A DNA stretch of 64,000 nt from Mesocentrotus franciscanus (lineage: Eukaryota; Echinodermata; Echinoidea; Camarodonta; Strongylocentrotidae). Under the pieces are notes generated by a model, which was given only the letters and a program-made list of their open reading frames with translations, made no database searches and was not told where the DNA came from. Both the position numbers and the translations under genes were made by a program. Shown piece after piece: positions 10,850 to 22,984 of the stretch. The first letter of the stretch is position 1. Each line of letters starts with the position of its first letter. The DNA is taken from NCBI GenBank assembly GCA_037976565.1, contig CP137671.1:26483813-26547812 (forward strand), given 5' to 3'.

Positions 10850-13800
10850 GTATATTATAGGTTTTTATGCATGTTTTACAAAATATAAGTAAGATAGTAA
10901 CATGACCAGTGCTGATAGGAGCCTGAGTACATACGTATGAATTCAAGCCCCCCCCCCACCCTCTCTCTCTCTCTATCTCTTTCCATCACTCTCTCTCTCT
11001 CTCTCTCTACACACAAATACGCACAAACACACCCTCACACAAACAACAGCAACTATGACCCCAAGAATGTTTGGAACAAGGGAGGACAGTAGCAGATCTA
11101 GATCCTTGAGGGGATCGCACCACTTGTTCCTATTTCATCTGTATGATATTTGTTTTGAGCGCCCCCGCCGCCCCCTCCCTCCTCCTTGTTTTAGGCCCGT
11201 GGCTTGGACCAACTCTTATAGAAATGCAAGAATGAGTTAATTGAAGGCACCTTCTCTATATATACATGTAGTATCATAATTATGTCACCATTTTTACTGC
11301 CACTGGATGACTCAATGAGCCAGGTAATGAATTTGTTATTTTAATTGACTGGATTGTGTAGGTATTCCAGTGAGGAAATACAAAGTGCATAATAGACTTA
11401 CAAAAGTAAAGAATCCACAATATTTGCACTGTAAAGATGACTAGAGAGTAGAGTATTTTCTCCTTTTTATTCTGTATTTTATGGAGCCTTGCATCAATTA
11501 CAAGCTCGTGTGCATATCATGCATATGGCACGGTAAGCAACCGTGCGTTTTTTGTGTGTGTACCAACAGAATGGCAAGTGAGGATGAAAAAAAAATAGCT
11601 GGGGGCAACAAAAAAAACTTCACACACCCACTTATATCTTAGTTCGGTTAGTATAGGGTTTGATCCCAGAGCAATTTGCAACAAAAGATTTTGTTCTACG
11701 GTTTCCGGTAGTGAATGACATCAGGAACGACATACTAAACATCTAAGAAAATGGAACCTCGGAATAGGGTAGTTTTCAAAATGGCGTCCAAGATGGCCGC
11801 CATTATCTTAAAATAGCCATAAATCATGATATATTAATTTTAGAGATGTGATTTTGGTGTCTATACCTAGATTTAGGGTATCGGAGAATCCATTTATTCA
11901 CTTACAATAGGTGATGGCCACCAGGAAATCTGGAAATCCAAGATGGCGTCCAAAATGACTGCCCGTTTCCTAAAAAATACCGGAAGTGAGATACTATTTA
12001 AAATAAAGCTGTAATTAGCATGATTAGAAGTATGCTTTAGAGTTCAATATACTCCCTGGTATGGTTTAAGTTATCATAAAGGTTTAGAGTAGCCTTATAC
12101 TCAAAACAATACCACAGATGGCTTCCATTTCATAATTCAAGATGGCTGCCGGAAACTGAAATTAGCCATAAATCATTATTTATCCAATAGAGAGTTGTCA
12201 TTTTGGTGTCTAAACCTAGTTTTCGGAGGTCGATAAATCCAGTTGGACTGCTTAAATTGTGTTTTATGGTCACCGGAAAATCTGTAAATCAAAGATGGCG
12301 TCCAAAATGATCATCAGTTTCCTATAAATGACCGGAGTGAATTACAATTTACAGTAAAGCTGTACTTATTTAGATTATTATTGAGAGATTAGGATATTAT
12401 TTATTTATTTATTTATACATATTTATACAGGTACACAAGATCAGAAATAAATCTGTATTATATTCATTGGTATGGTTTGAATAATAATAAAGGATTAGAG
12501 TAGCCTTATTATTCGATAGGGTACCTAAGATGGCCGCCATTTTGCAACCCAAGATGGCTGCCGGAACCTGAGTTTAGGAAATATTCATGCTAGACATGAT
12601 TAAAGGCCCTATCCGATGAAAATACAACTTTTTATCGAAAGCTGAATAAACATAGAATAAAAATATAAAGGAATTCAAATTTATTTCCATTTCAGTATTG
12701 CACAAAAGCGAATTAAAGCCTTTTTTCCGCACCTCTCCAAATTACAGGTCAACAGGGGTCAAAAATGTCGCAGTTATAGTGACGACACCATATGTGCTCA
12801 CCTAAATAGCTGAGGCGATGAGCCGTGCTAAATTAATGCAAAGTCATTGTGAATATGCGTACTCCACATAGTTACGGTGATGTCATCAATTCGATAGCTA
12901 GTTTTTAGGTCAACAACTCCCGATTTTCACAGCTTTAAATTTCGAGTTTTCAGAGAGCTGTTACTCGTCTGACAGGCACTAAAGTAGCATATAATACGTG
13001 CCTTCACGGTTGTTTCACCGCAAAGCATGACGGGACAGATTACTAGTACGGCAGGAGATTTTCACCTTCGCCGCGATCAGCTGTTCCATTGCCAACAACG
13101 GGATTTTTATCCCGTCGAATCAACATCATAATCTTGTACAGGATGCGTTATTCTGCAGTGATTTCTTTCATTCCAGTATCATTTGTACAGTAAGAAACCA
13201 AAAGTTTGTGATTGTGTATTGTTATGACGATCCTTCAAAAAATAAAGCTGATAATACGAAGTAAAGTGGGCTAATGAGAGTGGGTTCCTTGGTATGAATA
13301 TGTAGTCCCATATGTTCAAATGTGTGTGTGTGAAGTTTGGGTCGGTGGTTTGCCTTTTTAAGCTGCTAAACATTCGTGTTTTAGGTTGATCACAGACTTT
13401 GGTTTATTACCGTACAAATGATACTGGAATGAAAGAAAATCACTGCAGAATAACGGATCCTGTACAAGATTATGATGTCATGTTGATTCGACAGGATAAC
13501 ATTCCCGTTGTTGGCAATGGAACAGCTGATCGCGGCGAAGGTGAAAATCTACTGCCTTACTAGTAATCTGTCCCGGCATGCTTTGCGGTGAAACAACCGT
13601 GAAGGCACGTATTGATATTGTTGTAATCTATGGCTTGTCAGCTTTCCTTTGATATATAATTCATCTATTTCATTTTTCACTTCGGACAGGGTTTTTAAAA
13701 GAAAAAAGATTTGTGTCTATACCTAGGCTTTTCGGGTCGACAAATCCTTTTAGACTGTGTAAAATGTATTACGGTGGTCAGGACATCTGGAAATCCATAA

Positions 13801-16800
13801 TGGTGTTTGAAATAGTCAATAAATACCTTATAAAACAGGATTTGAGTTGGTTTGTTTTAAGTTTAAAATACGAAGGTGTATTTTCGAGGTATTTTCATTG
13901 ATATACAAAAAGAATCATACAGCTTTCTGCAGAACGGTTTCGTAATATGGTTGCAGCTGTGCTATCGACATTGGCTGCGGAAACGGGCAAATGTGTCATT
14001 TAGGTTGACATGGTAACTTTAGATGCAAAGTTATTTACATTTCCGCCATTTTGCCGTCCAAGATGGCCTGCGGAATTTGAAAACAGTATTGAATCATTAA
14101 CCCCCGCATTACATTGGTGTCTATCCCCAGTTTGGGGGAAGAGAGTAATGGATCCATTAAGACCAGTTTAATTGTCCTGTAGCAGACAGTTAAGAAGCAT
14201 ACTTAGCATACAGTTCTAAGCTGGCGTCAAAGACGACAGGATAAGCCCTAAAATCCCCCAATAATTACTTACAATAAGAAAATGTCTTTCATCACTTCTT
14301 ATGATGTGAGTTTACATAAATGTAATCAATTACTTTGGTAGTCTTATGATTTCAGATGGAATCCAAGATTTTGCTACAATGAAATTTAATATGGCTTTCT
14401 TTTTCTTATCAAGTGACTGGAAGAAAAAGTTTTGGTTGGTGGTGGTTTATGTTCGGGTCACTGTCATGGATCTCATTGTCTGTTAAAATGAACGTGTGTA
14501 GTGCATTTACAGTTTCATCATGGTAGACTAAAGTGGATGGAAAATGGACCATATGTAAAACCAATTTAATGATATAAGCCCCATAGGACTTTTAGTAGAT
14601 CGGCAGCCCATACATGGCACAAGACCAACCATTGAATAGGATGTCATAGAACCTGATACACATTTTGCACTGTGTCTTATTCAACACCTGTGATAACTCC
14701 ATTCACATTGGAGAAGTGTAATGACAATGCGACAATGAATGAAACATTCTCGAGAGAAAAACACATCCAGTGGAATATTCAGCATGTAATAGGGCTGGAG
14801 CACGCAGAGATAAGAGATATAGTTAAAGCTATTAATAAAACAAACGCATTAGTATCACCGCTCTCCAGTGTGCCTCAGATTGCAGGATATTGGACTGAAT
14901 ATTTCATGTTCATGGAAATCACATAATACAATCATGATTTAACCTTTTTTCTTGATCTAGCTAGCCATGATATACCCAACAAGTTTTTTCGTAGCAAAAA
15001 TCGGTTTGAGTTCATTTCACTTTTTATGCTCTTTAAAAATGTGTATATGCAAAAATGGGAAAACTTTAACAAAGGTTCAAATACAATCCAGGCCAATTAC
15101 AGACCAAGCAATTATAGCTGAACTGCGTTAATAGTGTAGGTTACAGGATATTCAATGGCAACAATGCTGTTTTGTTACCAAGTGTTTGAATAACATCTAC
15201 AGGGATATACCTTTACTGCTAAAATACACTCCAAATAGACAACTACTCTAAAAGAAGGCAGAAAAAAGCAAACTAATGAAAGTTTCAATTAAATCTGACT
15301 AAATATAAAAAGTTATGAAATTTTGAAAGTGGTAATCGCTATACGTATGGGCACTTCAAATTGGCTGAAGTGGTAATGCCGATGTGATGTAGTGCCGCAC
15401 TACTTTCTTAACTGTTCCAACATATAAAATGACTAAATTTTCAATTTTCAAAAAATCATGCTCAGGAGGGTCTATTCTCTTTCGAGGACCTATATTAATA
15501 TGCTATCTATAATATATTTTAAGTAGTGCACCAAGGGAGAAGGAACTTGGGAGAAAAACGGAAATTGAGGATGTTTTTGTACACCGCAAATGGGAGAGTT
15601 ATCCACGTTCTACGTCACAATCCACTAACCAAACTACCTATTTGAGATTCGCATAGACTTAGTGATCTCATATTTCAAACATTCATAACTTCCTTACTAT
15701 TGGTCCGATTCATTTCTAACTTTGGCCATTCAGTTTCTGCTTTCATACAAATCAACTTATTACAAGGGTTGGATTGCCTTTCACAACAAAAATCCCCAAT
15801 GTAAAAGAAGGGTTACTCACTTCCAATCTTTAAATCTGCCGGCCATTATTTACACTAACTCGGTTCAAATTTTTCAGATATTTTGCCTACCAGAACACAA
15901 ATTGAAACAAGGTAAAGACACTTATATTTAATCTTTATGAGAGATACCTAATGATTTATGAACAATATTAGTGTTGGCAGCCAATTTGAATGGCTCGATT
16001 GCAGCCATGTTAAATGCAATGCTCCATAAAATGCTACACTTATAGTTGATAATACTTTTTCGTTCATCAAATAATATTGTTCTCATTCAAATGTACTATT
16101 ACATACAAAAGCTCTCTATAATAGTAGCCGGAATCCGATTATGTTAGGATATTGGCTACAATTTGGGATTTCGAGGATTAATGGTGGCCATAACACATTG
16201 TAAACAATCGAAATTTGCTTTATTGACCCCCTGAAAGCTAGATATAGACACCAAAATGCTATCTCTAAGATGGATATATAAAGCACGATTTATTGCTAAT
16301 TTCAGTTTCCGGCGGCAATATTGAATTACAAAATGGCAGCCATCTTTGGTATTTTTTTGAGTTTAAGGCTACGGAAAATCCTTATGATAATTTAAAGCAT
16401 GCAGGCGAATACTCCGACCTCTGAAACATACATTTAATCTAGCTAATTACAGCTTTACTGAAAAAAAGGTAACTAACTACCGGTCATTTCATGTGAACAA
16501 GCGTCTTAGATGAATGAAAGCGTATAATAATATAATTTACATTGTATCTATATAATGATAAATTTCACCTTCTTTAGAGAAAACTGTCCCTACTGGGGGA
16601 AATGTAACCTTGCTGTGTCCCTTTCACCCCAACGATCTTTGGAAATTGGTGCACTGGAAGAAGAACAATCGCACTATCTACTCTCGTAACTTCAAGAGTA
16701 CAACCACAACGACAAACGATACAAGATATGAGGGCAGCAACCATGGTGCAAGTTTTATGATCAAGGATCTCAAGAAGACAGACAGTGGAATCTATCACTG

Positions 16801-18546
16801 TAAAGTGGCGACTTTACTCCGCATTGAGGAAGGTGGCCAAGTACTGCTATCCGTTACAGGTATAATATACATGTACATTTATTGATCATGTCATTTAAAA
16901 AGCAACAACACAGGATAAATATGAGACGAAAAAATTAACCCGGCTTCGCCTTGCGTTGCTCAATCGAGTTTGATACCGGCATGTATGTATTTTCATTTTC
17001 ATAAGTCTTTAATTGATAACCAGACTTTACTATCATATTCACAATAAAATTAATTATGTGAAATTACTCTTTTTCTTCAAACTTTCCACATTATTCTTTT
17101 TTTCAAATGCATAACATTCCTTTAGTATAATACTTCTATTGGTAAATTAAAACTACACAATGATATTGCAGTATAATCATGATAATAGTAAAACATATAA
17201 GTCAATTACAGTGTACAACATGATGAATGGGTTTGTACGTTTCATCATTCATCGTGTGTTTATGTATTTTTGATAGGCCTAAAGTTAAGCAAGGCTTGTT
17301 GTGGATAGGATCTGTGAATAAACAATTTACAAGCAAGTACAGAAAGAGAATAGTAGAAGGCAGGAAGAAAGAATTAAAGAACGAAAGGAGTAAAGGAATC
17401 TATGAGAAGGAAAAATTGGAATGGGAAAATATAACAAGACAAAACAAACATTGTCAAAGGAAAGGGTACGCAAATAGACAAGACAAGAAAGGATGGACAA
17501 AACAGTTTTGATTTATGTTTTAAAAATAAAGAGATATATAGAACGTTGATGCCCCCTCCTGTATTTGACGAATCGCCCGCCACATCTCTGTTTTGGAAAT
17601 GTTTTGTCAGTTTTGTGCCCCCCGCCCCCTCCATCCGAACCCAACAACAAAAGCAACAATAACGAAGCCGATGACGAAAACAACAACAAACAAATAGATA
17701 GCCCGCCTCAAAGAGGTGTTTATAATGATCTACTAAATGGTATCGTCGAAAATTTGCCAAAAGCTAGACAGTATTGATGAAGTCTCCAAAAAAGAGAGTG
17801 ATGAACTCATGATTACTTTGTATGATTTATCTTTTATAGATCAAGAGGGAGGACTTAGCACCACCTCTCCAGGTGTTCCCTTTAGAGCTTTTACAACGGT
17901 ACCACTGCAACCTGCTGAAAATCATAAAATATTCTCAGCCTTCTCAATATCTATACTCATCACCATCATCATCATCCCCATCACCACCGTGTATCTTGTT
18001 TTCAAGTTCCGGGAACGTAAGCACATTCGTTTTTTGTAACCTTCTCAAAAGCTATTTATATTGAATTACTATGATCAGGTATTCATGTGGTTTGTTGTTT
18101 GTGTAGGGTTAATGGTAGTGGTAGGGTCAGTGAAAGTGTAGTGGTTTGTGTCGAAAAAAATGTTTCTCATGCTTTTGATTTGATTTGGTTTGATCATTTA
18201 TTACCAACCTTCATGTCACATAGAGACAACGAAAATATAAACAATATACATAGATATTTTGGGAAAGGGAATTAACGAAATCAAGCACACTGCTAATCGA
18301 TATTAGTCCCATCAAACTATTCGTATTTACTTGATATAATACACACACTCGTTTAGTAATCATTTTCTTAATTTAGATCGCAGAACCCCATCCAATTTCA
18401 GACAAAAAAAAAACAATTTAAACTTTTCCATACTGTAAAATGTTCTTTTTTCTTTAGGACTTAATGATTCGAGACTCGTGGGTGCCTGCAAAAGTCTGGT
18501 GAGAAAGTTCCATGTTCGGTTGTTTTACATAATTTCATTTAAATGA
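10768..18546 (+). CDS. Immunoglobulin-superfamily single-pass membrane receptor (spliced; exons 1-4)
   Basis: Exons are 10768-10849, 16578-16859, 17840-18016 and 18458-18498. The introns are phase 1, 1 and 1, and all have GT-AG ends. The product starts with a signal peptide, continues with one V-set Ig domain (about 94 residues), then a Ser/Thr/Pro stalk and one transmembrane helix, and ends with a short basic cytoplasmic stretch. If exon 4 is not spliced further, translation reads 15 more codons to TGA at 18544-18546. If the GTGAGA donor at 18499 is used, the frame leaves in phase 0, which matches the SAMHD1-like exon at 28201. The exons and phases are seen directly. The receptor role (surface recognition) follows from the Ig family, and the ligand is unknown. 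Other Ig exons could be hidden in the 5.7-kb first intron. Confidence 0.75.
10955..11020. repeat. CT-rich microsatellite
   Basis: A (CT)n run with interruptions follows a C9-type run and is in turn followed by CA-rich sequence (ACACACAAAT). It lies in the first intron of the Ig receptor. Confidence 0.85.
11740..12600. repeat. Long tandem repeat, unit about 500 bp (AAGATGGC family)
   Basis: Successive diverged units share, in order, ATGGCGTCCAAGATGGC, AAATAGCCATAAATCAT, TTTTGGTGTCTAtACCTAG, GGAAATCTGGAAATC, and CGGAAGTGA followed by AAAGCTGTA. About two and a half units lie here. More lie at 13690-14100, and one in inverted orientation at about 16130-16480. There is no coding frame. It is the largest component of the first receptor intron. 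Confidence 0.75.
12991..13615. mobile_element. Foldback element with arms of about 225 bp
   Basis: The left arm (12991-13214) starts ATAATACGTGCCTTCACGGT. The right arm (13388-13615) ends CCGTGAAGGCACGTATTGAT and mirrors it almost base for base through CAGCTGTTCCATTGCC/GGCAATGGAACAGCTG, AATCTTGTACAGGAT and ATTCCAGTATCATTTGTAC. The loop is about 170 bp and non-coding. Arm divergence is low, so the element is probably young. Confidence 0.9.
13690..14110. repeat. Further AAGATGGC-family repeat units
   Basis: Shows TGTCTATACCTAGGCTTTTC, TCAGGACATCTGGAAATCC and GCCGTCCAAGATGGCC in the same order as the units at 11740-12600. The foldback element at 12991-13615 separates it from them. Confidence 0.6.
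14300..15230. other. Intronic sequence without a supported gene
   Basis: An 84-codon frame at 14672-14926 is the only sizeable open stretch. It has no recognised domain, no paired splice signals that extend it and no second copy in the window, so it is left unassigned. Confidence 0.4.
16130..16480. repeat. AAGATGGC-family repeat, inverted copy
   Basis: Reads, as the reverse complement of the units at 11740-12600, AGATATAGACACCAAAATG, then TTTCAGTTTCCGGCGGC, AAAATGGCAGCCATCTT and TTACAGCTTTACTG. It ends about 100 bp before the Ig exon. Confidence 0.6.
16578..16859 (+). CDS. Exon 2: V-set immunoglobulin domain
   Basis: 282 nt, phase 1 to 1, the classic symmetrical Ig exon. The strand B cysteine lies in NVTLLCPF, the core tryptophan in VHWKKN, and the strand F motif is DSGIYHCKV. 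The end, GGQVLLSVT, resembles strand G. Potential N-glycosylation sites are NVT, NRT and NDT. The acceptor is TCTTTAG and the donor is TTACAG|GTATAA. The minus-strand frame over the same bases is a shadow. The closest general type is the V-set of innate-type IgSF receptors. Only one Ig exon is seen. Confidence 0.88.
17840..18016 (+). CDS. Exon 3: stalk and transmembrane helix of the Ig receptor
   Basis: 177 nt, phase 1 to 1. It begins DQEGGLSTTSPGVPF, a Ser/Thr/Pro stalk. A hydrophobic stretch of about 25 residues rich in Ile, with ILITIIIIPITTVYLV at its core, is followed by FKFRE, positive residues that fit a cytoplasmic stop-transfer. The acceptor is TTTTATAG and the donor is GGAAC|GTAAGC. 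Overlapping frames in other registers are shadows. Confidence 0.82.
18458..18498 (+). CDS. Exon 4: first cytoplasmic exon (copy A of a duplicated exon)
   Basis: 41 nt encoding RLNDSRLVGACKSL, entered in phase 1 and left in phase 0 at GTGAGA. The exon and about 160 bp of following intron match 45883-46080, where the exon reads GTKNLPAAFVSACRRR. Shared blocks include TCTTTAGGA at the acceptor, GTGCCTGCA, AAGTTCCA and GAGACGATCAAGAAAT downstream. Without splicing, translation stops at TGA 18544-18546. Confidence 0.75.
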
Positions 18547-18710
18547 TAAATTGATGTTGTTATTGTTAGGAAAGTTACTCAATGTTTCATTTTTTTTTTT
18601 TTTTTTTTTTGGGGAATTATTCGTTTTGCCAGAAATGAGACGATCAAGAAATTTAATCGGATATAGATCTGTACTTCAGCTTTGGTGCCGATAAATATAG
18701 GCCACACTAT

Positions 18711-21700
18711 ATAGTCCGGGAGCCAGGGGGGGGGGGTCAACCTAGCTGGAAAGGAAACCAATTTTCATGTGAACAGATGTAAAGATCGCATAGCTCCATA
18801 TAACAAATCGACAAATAACAAAGTGGTGGTGTGGCCAGGGGGAGCCCCCTCCCCCAAAAAGCGGCCCTTTTGACGACAAATTAGTATTTTGTGAATAATA
18901 TTGTAAGGAAACCTTGAACCACCATAAGTTTGGTGTCATATGAAAGAAAATTAAATTATCTACATTTTGATACCAATTTCAACGAAATAGCAAATTTAAG
19001 TAAAAAACATGATTTTTTTTTTGTTGATTTTTTTTCGAAATATTGATTTTTATCAAAAAAGATTATTTTCCATATATCGAAATTGGAGAGGTGCATTTTT
19101 TCATAACTTTCCAGGAATTTGCTTATGTACAAAGACAATATATTCTGTGCGAGGGAGAGGTTTATATATCTTTTCAATAAAAAGTTATAGCAATCCAAAG
19201 ATATTGATTTTATTTCCACAAATGCATACAGTTAATACACATTAGTGTATTAAGGACCTGTTTGGTGTGTTTACATCGAGTTTTAAAGATAACTTTTAAC
19301 TAAAACCTCTTATCACCATGCATTTGGTGTCGAAAGATGGATAATTAAAATACCTTCATCCTGATATCAATTTCAATGAGTGATGTAGTGTGTGAAATAT
19401 AAATTTTGAGCCAAAAAGGTGCTTTATTGTAGATATTCCTCTGATTTTGGCCAGTATCTCGGTATATTAACTGGACAAAAGTGATTAGACATTTAGTAGA
19501 GCAGAAAGTTTAAAGGATTTGGAGCGCTGAGTGGCATTGATATTGTTTTTCTTCTGTACTCTGGGATGTTTCAGGAAATGTGGACATTGGCAGTTGCCTC
19601 CCCCAGGCGCGGATCCAAGGGGGGGGGGCAGGGGGCCTAGGCCCCTCCCCCGCCAAAAAAGAATAAAAGAAAGAGAGAGAGAAGGAAAAGAAGGGAAAGG
19701 GAAAGAGGAGAGAAAAGGAAAAAAAAAGAGGAAGCAGAAAAGAAAAAGGGGAAAAGGGAGATCGGGGGGAGGGGGCGAAAGGGCCTTGTCTCCCAGGTTG
19801 TTGCCTTCCTCCCCCCCCCCCAGCAAAAAAAAAGAGAGAAGGAAGGAAATGGAAAGGAAAAAGGAGATAAAGGGAATGAAATAAAGAGGACGAAGAAAAG
19901 AAAAGAAAAAGTTGCGATTCTCCCGCCAACAAGTTGTGGATCGGGGATGGGACCTAAAGGCCCTTGCCCCCCCCCCCTCGCCCAAAAAAGGGGGGAGGGA
20001 AAGGGAAAGAGGAGAGCTAAAAGAGAACAAAAAAGAGGAAGAAGAAAAGAAAAGGATGAAAACAAGGGGAGATCAGTTGCGATTAATTCGGCCAACAATG
20101 TGTGGATTGGGGGGACCAAAAAGGCCCTTGCCCCTCTCCCCCCCCCCGCAAACTTAAAAGAGAAAGAAGGAAAAGGGAAAAAAAGAGGAAGAAGAAAGGT
20201 AAGGGAGATCATGAGGGATTTTCCCACTGCTTTAGTGGTCACCATTACGTACCAATATTTGGCTCGCACAATTTCAAATTTGGCCCCTACCTAAGAAATA
20301 TTGGATCCGCACCTCCTGCCCCCCCCCCCACCCCACCATTTTAATTGGGATGTGGGCAAAAATAAAAGAAGAAATGGAAATCTGCACGTAATACTCTGCA
20401 AGTTCAAGCTAGTAAATGTGCTACAACTGATCATTTCAAGCGTATTATTATTTGTGACTCTAGCAGGTCACTAATAGGCGTGGGGTCCAGGGGGCGGAGC
20501 CCCCGGAAGCTCAGGGGTTTTAGGCATTTGATTACGATCAGATTAGCATCCAGAGACCCACCTTAGGGCCCTAGGTGCATGGGTCCAGGGTGCAGAGCCC
20601 CCGGAAGCTCAGGGGTTTTAGGCATTTGATTACGATCAGATTAGCATCCAAGGGCCTGCCTTAGGGCCCTAGGTGGATTCAGGGGCAGAGCCCCCGTAAG
20701 CTCAGGGGTAGGTATTAAAATTGTTTTCATCCTTTTCTTTTCTTCTTCCTCGTTTTTGTTCCCTTTTAGCTCTCCTCTTTGCCTTTGCCTTCACCCCTTC
20801 TTTTCTTCGTCCTCTTTATTTCATTCCCTTTATCTCCTTTTTTCCTTTTTTCTTTCCCTTTCCTTCCTTCTCTCTTTTTTGTAGTTGCTGGGGAGGGGAG
20901 GAGGCAACAACCTGGGAGGCAAGGCCATTTCGCCCCCCCCGATCTCCTATTTCCCCCTTTTCTTTCCCACTTCCTCTTCTTTCTTTCTTTCCTTTCTCTC
21001 TTCTTTTCCTTCCTTCTCTCTCTCTCTCTCTCTCTCTCTCTTTTGGCGGGGGGCAAGCCCCCCTGGCCCCCTGGATCCGCGCCTGGGGGAGGCAACTGCC
21101 AATGTCCACATTTCCTGACACATCCCAGAGTACAGAAGAAGAACTTTTCAATTGCACTCAGCGCTCCAAATCTTTGAATTTTCTGCACTACTAAATGTCT
21201 AATCACTTTTGTCCAGTTAATATACCGAGATACTGGCCAAAATCAGAGGAATATCTACAATAAAGCACCTTTTTGGCTCAAAATTTATATTTCACACACT
21301 ACATCACTCATTGAAATTGATATCAGGATGAAGGTATTTTAATTATCCATCTTTTGACACCAAATACATGGTGATAAGAGGTTTTAGTTAAAAGTTATCT
21401 TTAAAACTCGATGTAAACACACCAAACAGGTCCTTAATACACTAATGCACGTATATGCATACAGTTAATACACATGTGGGCAAAAATGTTGTTTTTGTGG
21501 AAATCAAATCAATGACTTTGGATTGCTATAACTTTTTATTGAAAAGATATATAAACTTCTCCCTCGCACAGGATATTGTCATTGTACATAAGCAAATTCC
21601 TGGAAAGTTATGAAAAAAGGCACCTCTCCAATTTTGATATATGGAAAATAATATTTTTTGATGAAATTCAATATTTCGAAAAAAAATCAAAAAAAAAAAA

Positions 21701-22015
21701 TCATGTTTTTAACTTAAATTTGCTATGTAAATTAATCCTAATTTCGTTGAAATAGGTATCAAAATGTAGATAATTTAATTTTCTTTCATATGACACCAAA
21801 CTCATGGTGGTTCAAGGTTTCCTTACAATATTATTTACAAAATACTAATTTGTCGTCAAAAGGGCCGCTTTTTTGGGAGGGGCTCCCTTGGCCACACCCA
21901 CCACTTAGAACATGCCAGACGGTCGATTTGTTATATGGAGATATGCGATCTTTACATCTGTGCACATGAAATTGGTTTCCTTTCCAGCTAGGTTGACCCC
22001 CCTGGCTCCCGTACT
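18711..22015. mobile_element. Large inverted-repeat (foldback) element, arms about 1.2-1.3 kb
   Basis: The left arm, about 18711-20063, begins with CGGGAGCCAGGGGGG and GGTCAACCTAGCTGG. It is mirrored by the right arm, about 20722-22015, which ends CCAGCTAGGTTGACCCC and CCTGGCTCCCG. Mirrored landmarks include TTGACGACAAATTAGTATTT, TCATATGAAAGAAAATTAAA, ATTAACTGGACAAAAGTG and the GGACGAAGAAAAGAAAAG tract. The inner arms are extreme purine/pyrimidine tracts, and the right arm lacks a piece of them. No transposase is visible. All the long low-complexity frames in this region are artefacts of these tracts. Confidence 0.9.
20478..20712. repeat. Tandem repeat, unit about 105 bp
   Basis: Two full units and one partial of GGTCCAGGG, GCAGAGCCCCCGGAAGCTCA, GGGGTTTTAGGCATTTGATT and ACGATCAGATTAGCATCCA occupy the loop of the large foldback element. 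Confidence 0.85.
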
Positions 22016-22379
22016 AATATTCAACAGAAATTTAGTTCAGCTGTCCAAAATGGCTCATCTGAAACCCTAATAATACATGTTTCTCCATATATCAAAAACA
22101 TTGATCTAATAATTATGTAAATTTATTTTACATGGTATTTTTGCAACCATTACATCCTCTTTGACACGATCTGTTATCCTATCTTGGCCTCGTTGTCTAT
22201 AATTGATGGTTATTTTGCTATCAATATTAACTACCATGGCAAGATCATTCAACAGCCAAGCAAATCAAGGTTTTCGTGGAATTTACCATTAATGGCAAAG
22301 TTACCACCAATGGTAAGTTTTGTGCAACGGGGCCCATCTGAATAGGCACTTCCGTACCTACCCACAGGAATGTTTGAAA

Positions 22380-22980
22380 GAGATCAGTGCTTCTTTTTGG
22401 TGGTAGTAGAGCACCAGAGGGCAGCTAATAACATATCTTCACCTCGCTCATTTATTGGTATAGGAGAACGAGGTTATATTACTTTGTTACATAGGTGGTC
22501 TTAGTAAAGCTTAGCACACATTTTTTACACAATCAATATCTTAAATTACATTTGAACCCCTTGATATTAAAGGGACAAAATGGAAATTAATTTTAGACGC
22601 CCCAAATGAATAAATGAATGAAAGAAATAATAAATGAATAAGTAAATTAATAAATAAATAAAACGATAAATCATGTGGAGCGTCGTTACGACGTCATCCT
22701 TTAAACAAAGGACCAATGGTCGAAGGTCGTCCTTCCCATATCCAGGATTGTCTCAGTGATTTGAATATATGTATCGAAATATACCATGCACTGAACGCAT
22801 GTAGAGGCTCCGGTTGAAATTATGCATAGTACTTTTTCTGAGGGATGTACCCCGCAGAAAGTAGTTACTATGCCAATCACCGAAAATAAGTCATAATTTA
22901 CCGAATTCTTGAAAAAAAAGTGCATGGTATGTTTGATTTATAACCCTCATCAAAATATTATTAATTACTTTAATAGAATA
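22380..22980. other. Remnant of the duplicated receptor-tail region (copy A), exons not retained
   Basis: Patches at 22400-22425 (AGAGGGCAGCTA) and 22700-22980 (TATCCAGGATTG, ATATACCATGCACTGA, GAGGCTCC, CATGGTATGTTT) match 46965-46985 and 47930-48130 in the second unit. The 69-nt tail exon present at 47197-47265 in the second unit could not be found between these patches. Unit A therefore seems to have lost it. Confidence 0.6.
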
Positions 22981-22984
22981 GAAA

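Noticed and set aside
14672..14926. 84-codon plus-strand frame in the receptor intron
   Set aside because: No recognised domain, no splice partner in phase, and no duplicate to test conservation.
16574..16798. Minus-strand frame over the Ig exon
   Set aside because: Shadow of the Ig V-set exon, which has domain hallmarks and splice sites on the plus strand.
17227..17511. 94-codon Lys-rich frame between the Ig and transmembrane exons
   Set aside because: Low-complexity GA-rich sequence with no homology. Inclusion is not needed to keep frame between exons 2 and 3.
19485..20344. Several overlapping ORFs of 80-210 codons on both strands
   Set aside because: They are translations of purine/pyrimidine tracts inside the large foldback element, with simple Phe/Ser/Pro/Leu or Lys/Glu/Gly composition and no domain.
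20721..21206. ORFs of up to 157 codons on both strands
   Set aside because: The mirror arm of the same foldback element; low-complexity composition only.
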